From Aurelia coerulea (Eukaryota > Cnidaria > Scyphozoa > Semaeostomeae > Ulmaridae), in contig CM076948.1 of the NCBI GenBank assembly GCA_039566865.1, forward strand, positions 18,053,001 to 18,117,000: DNA of 64,000 bases. Reading direction: 5' to 3'. The notes beneath the pieces were generated by a model. That model saw nothing but the letters and a program-made list of their open reading frames with translations, was not told where the DNA came from and did not search any database. Of the stretch, positions 35,601-50,200 are shown one piece after another; position 1 is the stretch's first letter, and every line of letters begins with the position of its first letter. A program made the translations under genes and the position numbers.

Positions 35601-37000
35601 GAGAATTGCACTCATCGTTCTTTAAAACTTTAGTTCTACCAGTAATTTCTTTTATAGCACTATATTAGTGCTAACGCAACCCTTCTTGGAAACATTACTA
35701 TATACATTAGTTTTTTCTTTAGAGTCGTTTTATCTTTACTGCATAAACGAACATCGATTAATAAAATGTTTATTTTCTCAAAGAAAACAAACTATCAACA
35801 CAAAAAGTGTGGATTAACGTAACTTAGTAGCTACAATTTTTATGATTGAAAGTATTGCACTCATCGTTCTTTAAAACTTTAGTTCGGCCAGTAACTTCTT
35901 TAATAGCACTCTATTAGTGCTGCAGCAACCCCTCTTGGAAACATTACTATAGACATTAGTTTTTTCTTTAGTCTCATTTTAGCTTTACTGCATAAACAAA
36001 CATCGATTTATTAAATGTATATTTTCTCAAAGAAAACCAAATATAAACGGAAAAACTGTGGATTAATGTATTTTAGCAGCTACAATTTATCTTATAAAGA
36101 GTGTTGAACTCATCGGCCTTTAAAACTTTAGTTCTGCCAGTAATTTCTTATAGCACTATATTAGTGGTGCAGCGGCCTTTCTTGGAAACATTACTGTAGA
36201 CATTAGCTTTTTTTTAGTGTCGTTTTATCTTTAATGCATAAACAAACATCGATTAATAAACTGTTTATTTTCTCAAAGAAAACAAAATATAAACACAAAA
36301 AGTGTGGGTTAACGTACTTTAGTAGCTACAATTTATATTATAAAGAGAATTGCACTCATCGTTCCTTAAAACTTTAGTTCTACCAGTAATTTCTTTTATA
36401 GCACTATATTAGTGCTAACGCAACCCTTCTTGGAAACATTACTATAGACATTAGTTTTTTCTTTAGAGTCGTTTTATCTTTACTGCATAAACGAACATCG
36501 ATTAATAAAATGTTTATTTTCTCAAAGAAAACAAAATATCAACACAAAAAGTGTGGGTTAACGTACTTTTTTAGCTACAAGTTATATTTTAAAGAGAATT
36601 GCACTAATCGTTCTTTAAAATTTTAGTTATGCCAGTAACTTTTTTAATAGCACTCTACTAGTGCTGCAGCAACCATTCTTGGAAACATTACTATAGACAT
36701 TAGTTTTTTCTTTAGTCTCATTTTAGCTTTACTGCATAAACAAACATTGATTAATAAAATGTTTATTTTCTCAAAGAAAACAAAATATAAACACAAAAAG
36801 TGTGGGTTAACGTACTTTAGTAGCTACAATTTATATTATAAAGAGAATTGCACTCATCGTTCTTTAAAACTTTAGTTCTACCAGTAATTTCTTTTATAGC
36901 ACTATATTAGTGCTAACGCAACCCTTCTTGGAAACATTACTATATACATTAGTTTTTTCTTTAGAGTCGTTTTATCTTTACTGCATAAACGAACATCGAT
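32645..37000. repeat. Ten-monomer higher-order repeat next to the insert
   Basis: The order of variant monomers from 32645 restarts at 35134, 2489 bp later (ten monomers). Shared markers include the GCAAGTAATATC monomer with TATGAATGCTGCAG (32645, 35134), a CCAACAAG monomer with a run of nine T, ACGGAAAATCTG, CTATCAACACAAAAAG (33301, 35791) and GGTGCAGCGGCC. The copies differ by point changes and a 4-bp deletion in AATTTCTTATAG. CTATCAAC recurs again at 37033, only five monomers further on, so the third copy is rearranged. Confidence 0.85.
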
Positions 37001-37799
37001 TAATAAAATTTTTATTTTCTCAAAGAAAACAAACTATCAACACAAAAATGTGGATTAACGTAACTTAGTAGCTACAATTTTTATGATTGAAAGTATTCCA
37101 CTCATCGTTCTTTGAAACTTTAGTTCGGCCAGTAACTTCTTTAATAGCACTCTATTAGTGCTGCAGCAACCCTTCTTGGAAACATTACTATAGACATTAG
37201 TTTTTTCTTTAGTCTCATTTTAGCTTTACTGCATAAACAAACATCGATTTATTAAATGTATATTTTCTCAAAGAAAACCAAATATAAACGGAAAAACTGT
37301 GGATTAATGTATTTTAGCAGCTACAATTTATCTTATAAAGAGTGTTGAACTCATCGGCCTTTAAAACTTTAGTTCTGCCAGTAATTTGTTTTATAGCACT
37401 ATATTAGTGGTGCAGCGGCCTTTCTTGGAAACATTACTGTAGACATTAGCTTTTTTTTAGTGTCGCTTTATCTTTAATGCATAAACAAACATCGATTAAT
37501 AAAATGTTTATTTTCTCAAAGAAAACAAAATATAAACGGAAAAACTGTGGAATAATGTACTTTAGCAGCAACAATTTATCTTATAAAGAGCATTGCACTC
37601 ATCGTTCTTTAAAACGTTAGTTCTGCCAGTAATTTCTTTTATAGCACTATATTAGTGCTGCAGCAACCATTCTTGGAAACATTACTATAAACATTAATTT
37701 TTTCTTTAGTCTAATTTTAGCTTTACTGCATAAACAAACATCGATAATTAAAATGTTAATTTTCTCAAAGATAACAAAATATAAACGGAAAAACTGTGG

Positions 37800-38141
37800 A
37801 TTAATGTATTTTAGCACCAACAATTTATCTTATAAAGAGCATTGCACTCATCGGCCTTTAAAACTTTAGTTCTGCAAGTAATATCTTTTATAGCACTATA
37901 TGAATGCTGCAGAAACCATTCTTGGAATCATTACTATAGCCAACAAGTTTTTTCTTTAGTCTAATTTTAGCTTTACTGCATAAACAAACATCGATTAGTG
38001 GTGCAGCGGCCTTTCTTGGAAACATAACTGTAGACATTAGCTTTTTTTTAGTGTCGTTTTATCTTTAATGCATAAACAAACATCGATTAATAAAGTGTTT
38101 ATTTTCTCAAAGAAAACAAAATATAAACACAAAAAGTGTGG
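37800..38141. repeat. Fused 342-bp monomer
   Basis: The distance between successive monomer anchors is 342 bp instead of 249. At about 37991-37996 the phase jumps back: AAACATCGATTA is followed by GTGGTGCAGCGGCC, which belongs about 93 bp earlier in the unit. ATTA occurs on both parent sequences, suggesting a microhomology join between unlike monomers. Confidence 0.8.
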
Positions 38142-38370
38142 GTTAACGTACTTTAGTAGCTACAATTTATATTATAAAGAGAATTGCACTCATCGTTCCT
38201 TAAAACTTTAGTTCTACCAGTAATTTCTTTTATAGCACTATATTAGTGCTAACGCAACCCTTCTTGGAAACATTACTATAGACATTAGTTTTTTCTTTAG
38301 AGTCATTTTATCTTTACTGCATAAACGAACATCGATTAATAAAATGTTTATTTTCTCAAAGAAAACAAAA

Positions 38371-40807
38371 TATCAACACAAAAAGTGTGGATTAACGTAA
38401 CTTAGTAGCTACAATTTTTATGATTAAAAGTATTGCACTCATCGTTCTTTAAAACTTTAGTTCGGCCAGTAACTTCTTTAATAGCACTCTATTAGTGCTG
38501 CAGCAACCCTTCTAGGAACATTACTATAGACATTAGTTTTTTCTTTAGTCTCATTTTAGCTTTACTGCATAAACAAACATCGATCTATTAAATGTTTATT
38601 TTCTCAAAGAAAACCAAATATAAACGGAAAAACTGTGGATTATTGTATTTTAGCAGCTACAATTTATCTTATAAAGAGTATTGCACTTATCGGCCTTTAA
38701 AACTTTAGTTCTGCAAGTAATTTCTTTTATAGCACTATATTAATGCTGCAGAAACCATTCTTGGAATCATTACTATAGCCATTAGCTTTTTCTTCAGTGT
38801 CATTTTAGCTTTACTGCATAAACAAACATCGATTAATTAAATGTTTATTTTCTCAAAGAAAACAAAATATAAACACAAAAAGTGTGGGTTAACGTACTTT
38901 AGTAGCTACAAGTTATATTTTAAAGAGAATTGCACTCATCGTTCTTTAAAACTTTAGTTATGCCATTAGTTTCTTTTATAACACTATATTAGTGCTAAAG
39001 CAACCCTTCTTGGAAACATTACTATAGACATTAGTTTTTTCTTTAATGTCGTTTTAGCTTTACTGCATAAACGAACATCGATTAATTAAATAATTTTTCT
39101 CTCAAGGAAAACAAGATATAAACACAAAAGTGTGGGTTAACGTACTTTACTAACTACACATTATATTATAAAGAGAATGGCACTCATTGTTCTTTAAAAC
39201 TCTAGTTCTGCCAGTAATTTCTTTTATAGCACTCTATTAGTGCTGCAGCACCCATTCTTGGAAACATTACAATAGCCATTAGCTTTTTCTTTGGTCTCAT
39301 TTTAGCTTTAGTGCATAAACAAGCATCGATTAATAAAATATTTATTTTCTCAAAGAAAACAAAATATAAACACAAAAAGGGTTTGTTAACGTACTTTAGT
39401 AGCTACAGTTTATATTATGCAGAGAATTGCACTCATCGTTCTTTAAAACTTTAGTTCTGCCAGTAATTTCTTTTATAGCACTATATTAGTGCTGCAGCAA
39501 CCATTCTTGGAAACATTACTATAGCCATTAGTTTTTTCTTTAGTCTCATTTTATCATCTTTACTGCATAAACAAACATCGATTAATTAGATGTTTACTTT
39601 CTCAAAGAAAACAAAATATGAACACAAAAAGTGTGGGTTAACGTACTTTAGTAGCTACTATTTATATTATAAAAAGAATTGCACTCATCGTTCTTTAAAA
39701 CTTTAGTTCTGCCAGTAATTTCTTTTATAGCACCCTATTAGTGCTGCAGAAACCCTTCTTGGAAACATTACTATAGCCATTAGTTTTTTCTTTAGTCTCA
39801 TTTTAGCTTTACTGCATAAACAAACATCGATTAATAAAATGTTTATTTTCTTAAAGAAAACAAAATATAATTACAAAAAGTGTGGGTTAACGTATTTTAG
39901 TAGCTACAATTTATATTATAAAGAGAATTGCACTCATCGTTCTTTAAAACTTTAGTTCTGCCAGTAAATTCTTTTATAGCACTATATTAGTGCTGCAGCA
40001 ACCGTTCTTGGAAACATTACTATAGACATTAGTTTTTTCTTTAGTCTCACTTTAGCTTTACTGCATAAACAAACATCGATTAATTAGATGTTTATTTTCT
40101 CAAAGAAAACAAAATATGAACACAAAAAGTGTGGGTTAACGTACTTTAGTAGCTACTATTTATATTATAAAAAGAATTGCACTCATCGTTCTTTAAAACT
40201 TTAGTTCTGCCAGTAATTTGTTTTATAGCACTCTATTAGTGCTGCAGCAACCCTTCTTGGAAACATTAGTATAGCCATTAGTTTTTTCTTTAGTCTCATT
40301 TTAGCTTTACTGCATAAACAAACATCGATTAATAAAGTGTTTATTTTCTTAAATAAAACAAAGTATAATTACAAAAAGTGTGGGTTAACGTATTTTAGTA
40401 GCTACAATTTATAGTTCTGCCAGTAATTTCTTTAATAGCACTATATTAGTGGTGCAGCTGCCTTTTTTGGAAACATTACTGTAGACATTAGTTTTTGTTA
40501 GTGTCGTTTTATCTTTAATGCATAAACAAACATCGATTAATAAAGTGTTTATTTTCTCAAAGAAAACAAAATATAAACACAAAAAGTGTGGGTTAACGTA
40601 CTTTAGTAGCTACAATTTATATTATAAAGAGAATTGCACTCATCGTTCCTTAACCAGTAATTTCTTTTATAGCACTATATTAGTGCTAACGCAACCCTTC
40701 TTGGAAACATTACTATAGACATTAGTTTTTTCTTTAGTCTCATTTTATCTTTACTGCATAAACGAACATCGATTAATAAAATGTTTATTTTCTCAAAGAA
40801 AACAAAA
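38371..40807. repeat. Second ten-monomer higher-order block
   Basis: The TATCAACACAAAAAGTGTGG/CTTAGTAGC/TATGATTAAAAG monomer at 38371 recurs at 40808, and AATAATTTTTCTC at 39089 recurs at 41528. The spacing is 2437-2439 bp. This equals ten monomers (2490) minus the 41-bp and 13-bp deletions seen in the two monomers starting at 40384 and 40592, within a base. The block is therefore a deleted copy of the same ten-monomer scale seen at 32.6 kb. Confidence 0.75.
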
Positions 40808-40828
40808 TATCAACACAAAAAGTGTGGA
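40384..40828. repeat. Two internally deleted monomers
   Basis: The monomer from 40384 is 208 bp long: CTACAATTTAT joins AGTTCTGCC at about 40413. The next, from 40592, is 236 bp: CGTTCCTTAA joins CCAGTAATTTC at about 40654. The second deletion, but not the first, is found again about 8955 bp downstream near 49609, so the 13-bp loss predates that duplication. A 66-codon frame opened by this deletion occurs identically in both places and is not a gene. Confidence 0.8.
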
Positions 40829-41229
40829 TTAACGTAACTTAGTAGCTACAATTTTTATGATTAAAAGTATTGCACTCATCGTTCTTTAAAACTTTAGTTC
40901 GGCCAGTAACTTCTTTAATAGCACTCTATTAGTGCTGCAGCAACCCTTCTAGGAACATTACTATAGACATTAGTTTTTTCTTTAGTCTCATTTTAGCTTT
41001 ACTGCATAAACAAACATCGATCTATTAAATGTTTATTTTCTCAAAGAAAACCAAATATAAACGGAAAAACTGTGGATTATTGTATTTTAGCAGCTACAAT
41101 TTATCTTATAAAGAGTATTGCACTTATCGGCCTTTAAAACTTTAGTTCTGCAAGTAATTTCTTTTATAGCACTATATTAATGCTGCAGAAACCATTCTTG
41201 GAATCATTACTATAGCCATTAGCTTTTTC

Positions 41230-44200
41230 TTCAGTGTCATTTTAGCTTTACTGCATAAACAAACATCGATTAATTAAATGTTTATTTTCTCAAAGAAAAC
41301 AAAATATAAGCACAAAAAGTGTGAGTTAACGTACTTTAGTAGCTACAAGTTATATTTTAAAGAGAATTGCACTCATCGTTCTTTAAAACTTTAGTTATGC
41401 CATTAGTTTCTTTTATAACACTATATTAGTGCTAAAGCAACCCTTCTTGGAAACATTACTATAGACATTAGTTTTTTCTTTAGTGTCGTTTTAGCTTTAC
41501 TGCATAAACGAACATCGATTAATTAAATAATTTTTCTCTCAAGGAAAACAAGATATAAACACAAAAGTGTGGGTTAACGTACTTTACTAACTACACATTA
41601 TATTATAAAGAGAATGGCACTCATTGTTCTTTAAAACTCTAGTTCTGCCAGTAATTTCTTTTATAGCACTCTATTAGTGCTGCAGCACCCATTCTTGGAA
41701 ACATTACAATAGCCATTAGCTTTTTCTTTGGTCTCATTTTAGCTTTAGTGCATAAACAAGCATCGATTAATAAAATGTTTATTTTCTCAAAGAAAACAAA
41801 ATATAAACACAAAAAGGGTTGGTTAACGTACTTTAGTAGCTACAGTTTATATTATGCAGAGAATTGCACTCATCGTTCTTTAAAACTTTAGTTCTGCCAG
41901 TAATTTCTTTTATAGCACTATATTAGTGCTGCAGCAACCATTCTTGGAAACATTACTATAGCCATTAGTTTTTTCTTTAGTCTCATTTTATCATCTTTAC
42001 TGCATAAACAAACATCGATTAATTATATGTTTACTTTCTCAAAGAAAACAAAATATGAACACAAAAAGTGTGGGTTAACGTACTTTAGTAGCTACTATTT
42101 ATATTATAAAAACAATTGCACTCATCGTTCATTAAAACTTTAGTTCTGCAAGTAATTTCTTTTATAGCACTATATTAATGCTGCAGAAACCATTCTTGTA
42201 ATCATTACTATAGCCATTAGTTTTTTCTTTAGTCTCATTTTATCATCTTTACTGCATAAACAAACATCGATTAATTAGATGTTTATTTTCTCAAAGAAAA
42301 CAAAATATGAACACAAAAAGTGTGGGTTAACGTACTTTAGTAGCTACTATTTATATTATAAAAAGAATTGCACTGATCGTTCTTTAAAACTTTAGTTCTG
42401 CCAGTAATTTGTTTTATAGCACTCTATTAGTGCTGCAGCAACCCTTCTTGGAAACATTAGTATAGCCATTAGTTTTTTCTTTAGTCTCATTTTAGCTTTA
42501 CTGCATAAACAAACATCGATTAATAAAGTGTTTATTTTCTAAAGAAAACAAAATATAATTACAAAAAGTGTGGGTTAACGTATTTTAGTAGCTACAATTT
42601 ATATTATAAAGAGAATTGCACTCATCGTTCTTTAAAACTTTAGTTCTGCCAGTAATTTCTTTTATAGCACTATATTAGTGCTGCAGCAACCGTTCTTGGA
42701 AACATTACTATAGACATTAGTTTTTTCTTTAGTCTCACTTTAGCTTTACTGCATAAACAAACATCGATTAATTAGATGTTTATTTTCTCAAAGAAAACAA
42801 AATATGAAGACAAAAAGTGTGGGTTAACGTACTTTAGTAGCTACTATTTATATTATAAAAAGAATTGCACTCATCGTTCTTTAAAACTTTAGTTCTGCCA
42901 GTAATTTGTTTTATAGCACTCTATTAGTGCTGCAGCAACCCTTATTGGAAACATTAGTATAGCCATTAGTTTTTTCTTTAGTCTCATTTTAGCTTTACTG
43001 CATAAACAAACATCGATTAATAAAATGTTTATTTTCTTAAAGAAAACAAAATATAAACACAAAAAGTGTGGGTTAACGTATTTTAGTAGCTACAATTTAT
43101 ATTATAAAGAGAATTGCACTCATCGTTCTTTAAAACTTTAGTTCTGCCAGTAATTTCTTTTATAGCACTATATTAGTGGTGCAGCTGCCTTTTTTGGAAA
43201 CATTACTGTAGACATTAGCTTTTTTTTAGTGTAGTTTTATCTTTAATACATAAACAAACATCGATTAATAAAATGTTTATTTTCTCAAAGAAAACAAAAT
43301 ATAAACACAAAAAGTGTGGGTTAACGTACTTTAGTAGCTACAATTTATATTATAAAGAGAATTGCACTCATCGTTCTTTAAAACTTTAGTTATGCCATTA
43401 GTTTCTTTTATAACGATATATTAGTGCTAAAGCAACCCTTCTTGGAAACATTACTATAGACATTAGTTTTTTCTTTAGTGTCGTTTTAGCTTTACTGCAT
43501 AAACGAACATCGATTAATTAAATAATTTTTCTCTCAAGGAAAACAAGATATAAACACAAAAGTGTGGGTTAACGTACTTTACTAACTACACATTATATTA
43601 TAAAGAGAATGGCACTCATTATTCTTTAAAACTCTAGTTCTGCCAGTAATTTCTTTTATAGCACTCTATTAGTGCTGCAGCACCCATTCTTGGAAACATT
43701 ACAATAGCCATTAGCTTTTTCTTTGGTCTCATTTTAGCTTTAGTGCATAAACAAGCATCGATTAATAAAATGTTTATTTTCTCAAAGAAAACAAAATATA
43801 AACACAAAAAGGGTTGGTTAACGTACTTTAGTAGCTACAGTTTATATTATGCAGAGAATTGCACTCATCGTTCTTTAAAACTTTAGTTCTGCCAGTAATT
43901 TCTTTTATAGCACTATATTAGTGCTGCAGCAACCATTCTTGGAAACATTACTATAGCCATTAGTTTTTTCTTTAGTCTCATTTTATCATCTTTACTGCAT
44001 AAACAAACATCGATTAATTATATGTTTACTTTCTCAAAGAAAACAAAATATGAACACAAAAAGTGTGGGTTAACGTACTTTAGTAGCTACTATTTATATT
44101 ATAAAAAGAATTGCACTCATCGTTCTTTAAAACTTTAGTTCTGCCAGTAATTTCTTTTATAGCACCCAATTAGTGCTGCAGAAACCCTTCTTGGAAACAT

Positions 44201-47200
44201 TACTATAGCCATTAGTTTTTTCTTTAGTCTCATTTTAGCTTTACTGCATAAACAAACATCGATTAATAAAATGTTTATTTTCTTAAAGAAAACAAAATAT
44301 AAACACAAAAAGTGTGGGTTAACGTATTTTAGTAGCTACAATTTATATTATAAAGAGAATTGCACTCATTGTCCTTTAAAACTTTAGTTCTGCAAGTAAT
44401 TTCTTTTATAGCACTATATTAATGCTGCAGAAACCATTCTTGTAATCATTACTATAGCCATTAGTTTTTTCTTTAGTCTCATTTTATCATCTTTACTGCA
44501 TAAACAAACATCGATTAATTAGATGTTTATTTTCTCAAAGAAAACAAAATATGAACACAAAAAGTGTGGGTTAACGTACTTTAGTAGCTACTATTTATAT
44601 TATAAAAAGAATTGCACTGATCGTTCTTTAAAACTTTAGTTCTGCCAGTAATTTGTTTTATAGCACTCTATTAGTGCTGCAGCAACCCTTCTTGGAAACA
44701 TTAGTATAGCCATTAGTTTTTTCTTTAGTCTCATTTTAGCTTTACTGCATAAACAAACATCGATTAATAAAATGTTTATTTTCTTAAAGAAAACAAAATA
44801 TAATTACAAAAAGTGTGGGTTAACGTATTTTAGTAGCTACAATTTATATTATAAAGAGAATTGCACTCATCGTTCTTTAAAACTTTAGTTCTGCCAGTAA
44901 TTTCTTTTATAGCACTATATTAGTGCTGCAGCAACCGTTCTTGGAAACATTACTATAGACATTAGTTTTTTCTTTAGTCTCACTTTAGCTTTACTGCATA
45001 AACAAACATCGATTAATAAAATGTTTATTTTCTTAAAGAAAACAAAATATAATCACAAAAAGTGTGGGTTAACGTATTTTAGTAGCTACAATTTATATTA
45101 TAAAGAGAATTGCACTCATCGTTCTTTAAAACTTTAGTTCTGCCAGTAATTTCTTTAATAGCACTATATTAGTGGTGCAGCTGCCTTTTTTGGAAACATT
45201 ACTGTAGACATTAGCTTTTTTTTAGTGTAGTTTTATCTTTAATACATAAACAAACATCGATTAATAAAATGTTTATTTTCTCAAAGAAAACAAAATATAA
45301 ACACAAAAAGTGTGGGTTAACGTACTTTAGTAGCTACAATTTATATTATAAAGAGAATTGCACTCATCGTTCTTTAAAACTTTAGTTCTACCAGTAATTT
45401 CTTTTATAGCACCATCTTAGTGCTAACGCAACCCTTCTTGGAAACATTACTATAGACAATAGTTTTTTCTTTAGTGTCGTTTTAGCTTTACTGCATCAAC
45501 GAACATCGATTAATTAAATAATTTTTCTCTCAAGGAAAACAAGATATAAACACAAAAGTGTGGGTTGACGTACTTTACTAACTACACATTATATTATAAA
45601 GAGAATGGCACTCATTGTTCTTAAACACTCTAGTTCTGCCAGTAATTTCTTTTATAGCACTCTATTAGTGCTGCAGCAACCCTTCTAGGAAACTTTACTT
45701 TAGACATTAGTTTTTTCTTTAGTCTCATTTTAGCTTTACTGCATAAACAAACATCGATCTATTAAATGTTTATTTTCTCAAAGAAAACCAAATATAAACG
45801 GAAAAACTGTGGATTAATGTATTTTAGCAGCTACAATTTATCTTATAATGAGTATTGCACTTATCGGCCTTTAAAACTTTAGTTCTGCAAGTAATTTCTT
45901 TTATAGCACTATATTAATGCTGCAGAAACCATTCTTGGAATCATTTTTATAGCCATTAGCTTTTTCTTCAGTGTCATTTTAGCTTTACTGCATAAACGAA
46001 CATCGATTAATTAAATGTTTATTTTCTCAAAGAAAACAAGATATAAACACAAAAAGTGTGGGTTAACGTACTTTAGTAGCTACAATTTATATTTTTTAGA
46101 GAATTGCACTCATCGTTCTTTAAAACTTTAGTTATGCCATTAGTTTCTTTTATAACACTATAGTAGTGCTAAAGCAACCCTTCTTGGAAACATTACTATA
46201 GACAATAGTTTTTTCTTTAGTGTCGTTTTAGCTTTACTGCATAAACGAACATCGATTAATTAAATAATTTTTCTCTCAAGGAAAACAAGATATAAACACA
46301 AAAGTGTGGGTTGATGTACTTCACTAACTACACATTATATTATAAAGAGAATGGCACTCATTGTTCTTTAACACTCTAGTTCTGCCAGTAATTTCTTTTA
46401 TAGCACTCTATTAGTGCTGCAGCACCCATTCTTGGAAACATTACTATAGCCATTAGTTTTTTCTTTGGTCTCATTTTAGCTTTACTGCATAAACAAACAT
46501 CGATTAATAAAATGTTTATTTTCTCAAAGAAAGCAAAATATAAACAAAAAAAGTGTGGGTTAACGTACTTTAGTAGCTACAATTTATATTATGCAGAGAA
46601 TTGCACTCATCGTTCTTTAAAACTTTAGTTCTGCCAGTAATTTCTTTAATAGCACTATATTAGTGGTGCAGCTGCCTTTTTTGGAAACATTACTGTAGAC
46701 ATTAGCTTTTTTTTAGTGTAGTTTTATCTTTAATGCATAAACAAACATCGATTAATAAAATGTTTATTTTCTCAAAGAAAACAAAATATAAACACAAAAA
46801 GTGTGGGTTAACGTACTTTAGTAGCTACAATTTATATTATAAAGAGAATTGCACTCATCGTTCTTTAAAACTTTAGTTCTACCAGTAATTTCTTTTATAG
46901 CACTCTATTAGTGCTGCAGCAACCATTCTTGGAAACATAGACAATAGTTTTTTCTTTAGTCTCATTTTATCATCTTTACTTCATAAACAAACATCGATTA
47001 ATAAAATGTTTATTTTCTCAAAGAAAACAAAATATCAACACAAAAAGTGTGGATTAACGTAACTTAGTAGCTACAATTTTTATTATTAAAAGTATTGCAC
47101 TCATCGTTCTTTAAAACTTTAGTTCGGCCAGTAACTTCTTTAATAGCACTCTATTAGTGCTGCAGCAACCCTTCTTGGAAACATTACTATAGACATTAGT

Positions 47201-50200
47201 TTTTTCTTTAGTCTCATTTTAGCTTTACTGCATAAACAAACATCGATCTATTAAATGTTTATTTTCTCAAAGAAAACCAAATATAAACGGAAAAACTGTG
47301 GATTATTGTATTTTAGCAGCTACAATTTATCTTATAAAGAGTATTGCACTTATCGGCCTTTAAAACTTTAGTTCTGCAAGTAATTTCTTTTATAGCACTA
47401 TATTAATGCTGCAGAAACCATTCTTGGAATCATTACTATAGCCATTAGCTTTTTCTTCAGTGTCATTTTAGCTTTACTGCATAAACAAACATCGATTAAT
47501 TAAATGTTTATTTTCTCAAAGAAAACAAAATATAAACACAAAAAGTGTGGGTTAACGTACTTTAGTAGCTACAATTTATATTTTAAAGAGAATTGCACTA
47601 ATCGTTCTTTAAAACTTTAGTTATGCCATTAGTTTCTTTTATAACACTATATTAGTGCTAAAGCAACCCTTCTTGGAAACATTACTATAGACATTAGTTT
47701 TTTCTTTAGTGTCGTTTTAGCTTTACTGCATAAACGAACATCGATTAATTAAATAATTTTTCTCTCAAGGAAAACAAGATATAAACACAAAAGTGTGGGT
47801 TAACGTACTTTACTAACTACACATTATATTATAAAGAGAATGGCACTCATTGTTCTTTAAAACTCTAGTTCTGCCAGTAATTTCTTTTATAGCACTCTAT
47901 TAGTGCTGCAGCACCCATTCTTGGAAACATTACAATAGCCATTAGCTTTTTCTTTGGTCTCATTTTAGCTTTAGTACATAAACAAGCATCGATTAATAAA
48001 ATGTTTATTTTCTCAAAGAAAACAAAATATAAACACAAAAAGGGTTGGTTAACGTACTTTAGTAGCTACAGTTTATATTATGCAGAGAATTGCACTCATC
48101 GTTCTTTAAAACTTTAGTTCTGCCAGTAATTTCTTTTATAGCACTATATTAGTGCTGCAGCAACCATTCTTGGAAACATTACTATAGCCATTAGTTTTTT
48201 CTTTAGTCTCATTTTATCATCTTTACTGCATAAACAAACATCGATTAATTAGATGTTTACTTTCTCAAAGAAAACAAAATATGAACACAAAAAGTGTGGG
48301 TTAACGTACTTTAGTAGCTACTATTTATATTATAAAAAGAATTGCACTCATCGTTCATTAAAACTTTAGTTCTGCCAGTAATTTCTTTTATAGCACCCTA
48401 TTAGTGCTGCAGAAACCCTTCTTGGAAACATTACTATAGCCATTAGTTTTTTCTTTAGTCTCATTTTAGCTTTACTGCATAAACAAACATCGATTAATAA
48501 AATGTTTATTTTCTTAAAGAAAACAAAATATAAACACAAAAAGTGTGGGTTAACGTATTTTAGTAGCTACAATTTATATTATAAAGAGAATTGCACTCAT
48601 CGTTCATTAAAACTTTAGTTCTGCTAGTAATTTCTTTTATAGCACTATTATAATGCTGCAGAAACCATTCCTGTAATCATTACTATAGCCATTAGTATTT
48701 TCTTTAGTCTCATTTTATCATCTTTACTGCATAAACAAACATCGATTAATTAGATGTTTATTTTCTCAAAGAAAACAAAATATGAACACAAAAAGTGTGG
48801 GTTAACGTACTTTAGTAGCTACTATTTATATTATAAAAAGAATTGCACTCATCGTTCTTTAAAACTTTAGTTCTGCCAGTAATTTCTTTTAAAGCACTCT
48901 ATTAGTGCTGCAGCAACCCTTCTTGGAAACATTAGTATAGCCATTAGTTTTTTCTTTAGTCTCACTTTAGCTTTACTGCATAAACAAACATCGATTAATT
49001 AGATGTTTATTTTCTCAAAGAAAACAAAATATGAAGACAAAAAGTGTGGGTTAACGTACTTTAGTAGCTACTATTTATATTATAAAAAGAATTGCACTCA
49101 TCGTTCTTTAAAACTTTAGTTCTGCCAGTAATTTGTTTTATAGCACTCTATTAGTGCTGCAGCAACCCTTCTTGGAAACATTAGTATAGCCATTAGTTTT
49201 TTCTTTAGTCTCATTTTAGCTTTACTGCATAAACAAACATCGATTAATAAAATGTTTATTTTCTTAAAGAAAACAAAATATAATCACAAAAAGTGTGGGT
49301 TAACGTATTTTAGTAGCTACAATTTATATTATAAAGAGAATTGCACTCATCGTTCTTTAAAACTTTAGTTCTGCCAGTAGTTTCTTTAATAGCACTATAT
49401 TAGTGGTGCAGCTGCCTTTTTTGGAAACATTACTGTAGACATTAGCTTTTTTTTAGTGTCGTTTTATCTTTAATGCATAAACAAACATCGATTAATAAAG
49501 TGTTTATTTTCTCAAAGAAAACAAAATATAAACACAAAAAGTGTGGGTTAACGTACTTTAGTAGCTACAATTTATATTATAAAGAGAATTGCACTCATCG
49601 TTCCTTAACCAGTAATTTCTTTTATAGCACTATATTAGTGCTAACGCAACCCTTCTTGGAAACATTACTATAGACATTAGTTTTTTCTTTAGAGTCGTTT
49701 TATCTTTACTGCATAAACGAACATCGATTAATAAAATGTTTATTTTCTCAAAGAAAACAAAATATCAACACAAAAAGTGTGGATTAACGTAACTTAGTAG
49801 CTACAATTTTTATGATTAAAAGTATTGCACTCATCGTTCTTTAAAACTTTAGTTCGGCCAGTAACTTCTTTAATAGCACTCTATTAGTGCTGCAGCAACC
49901 CTTCTAGGAACATTACTATAGACATTAGTTTTTTCTTTAGTCTCATTTTAGCTTTACTGCATAAACAAACATATTTTAATTAGATGTTTATTTTCTCAAA
50001 GAAAACCAAATATGAACACAAAAACTGTGGATTATTGTACTGTAGTAGCTACAATTTATATTATAAAGAGTATTGCACTCATCGGCCTTTAAAACTTTAG
50101 TTCTGCAAGTAACTTCTTTTATAGCACTATATTAGTGCTGCAGAAACCATTCTTGGAATCATTACTATAGCCATTAGTTTTTTCTTTAGTCTCATTTTAG

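Noticed and set aside
40518..40718. 66-codon open frame, repeated at 49473-49673
   Set aside because: It is created by a 13-bp deletion in a satellite monomer and has no protein features.
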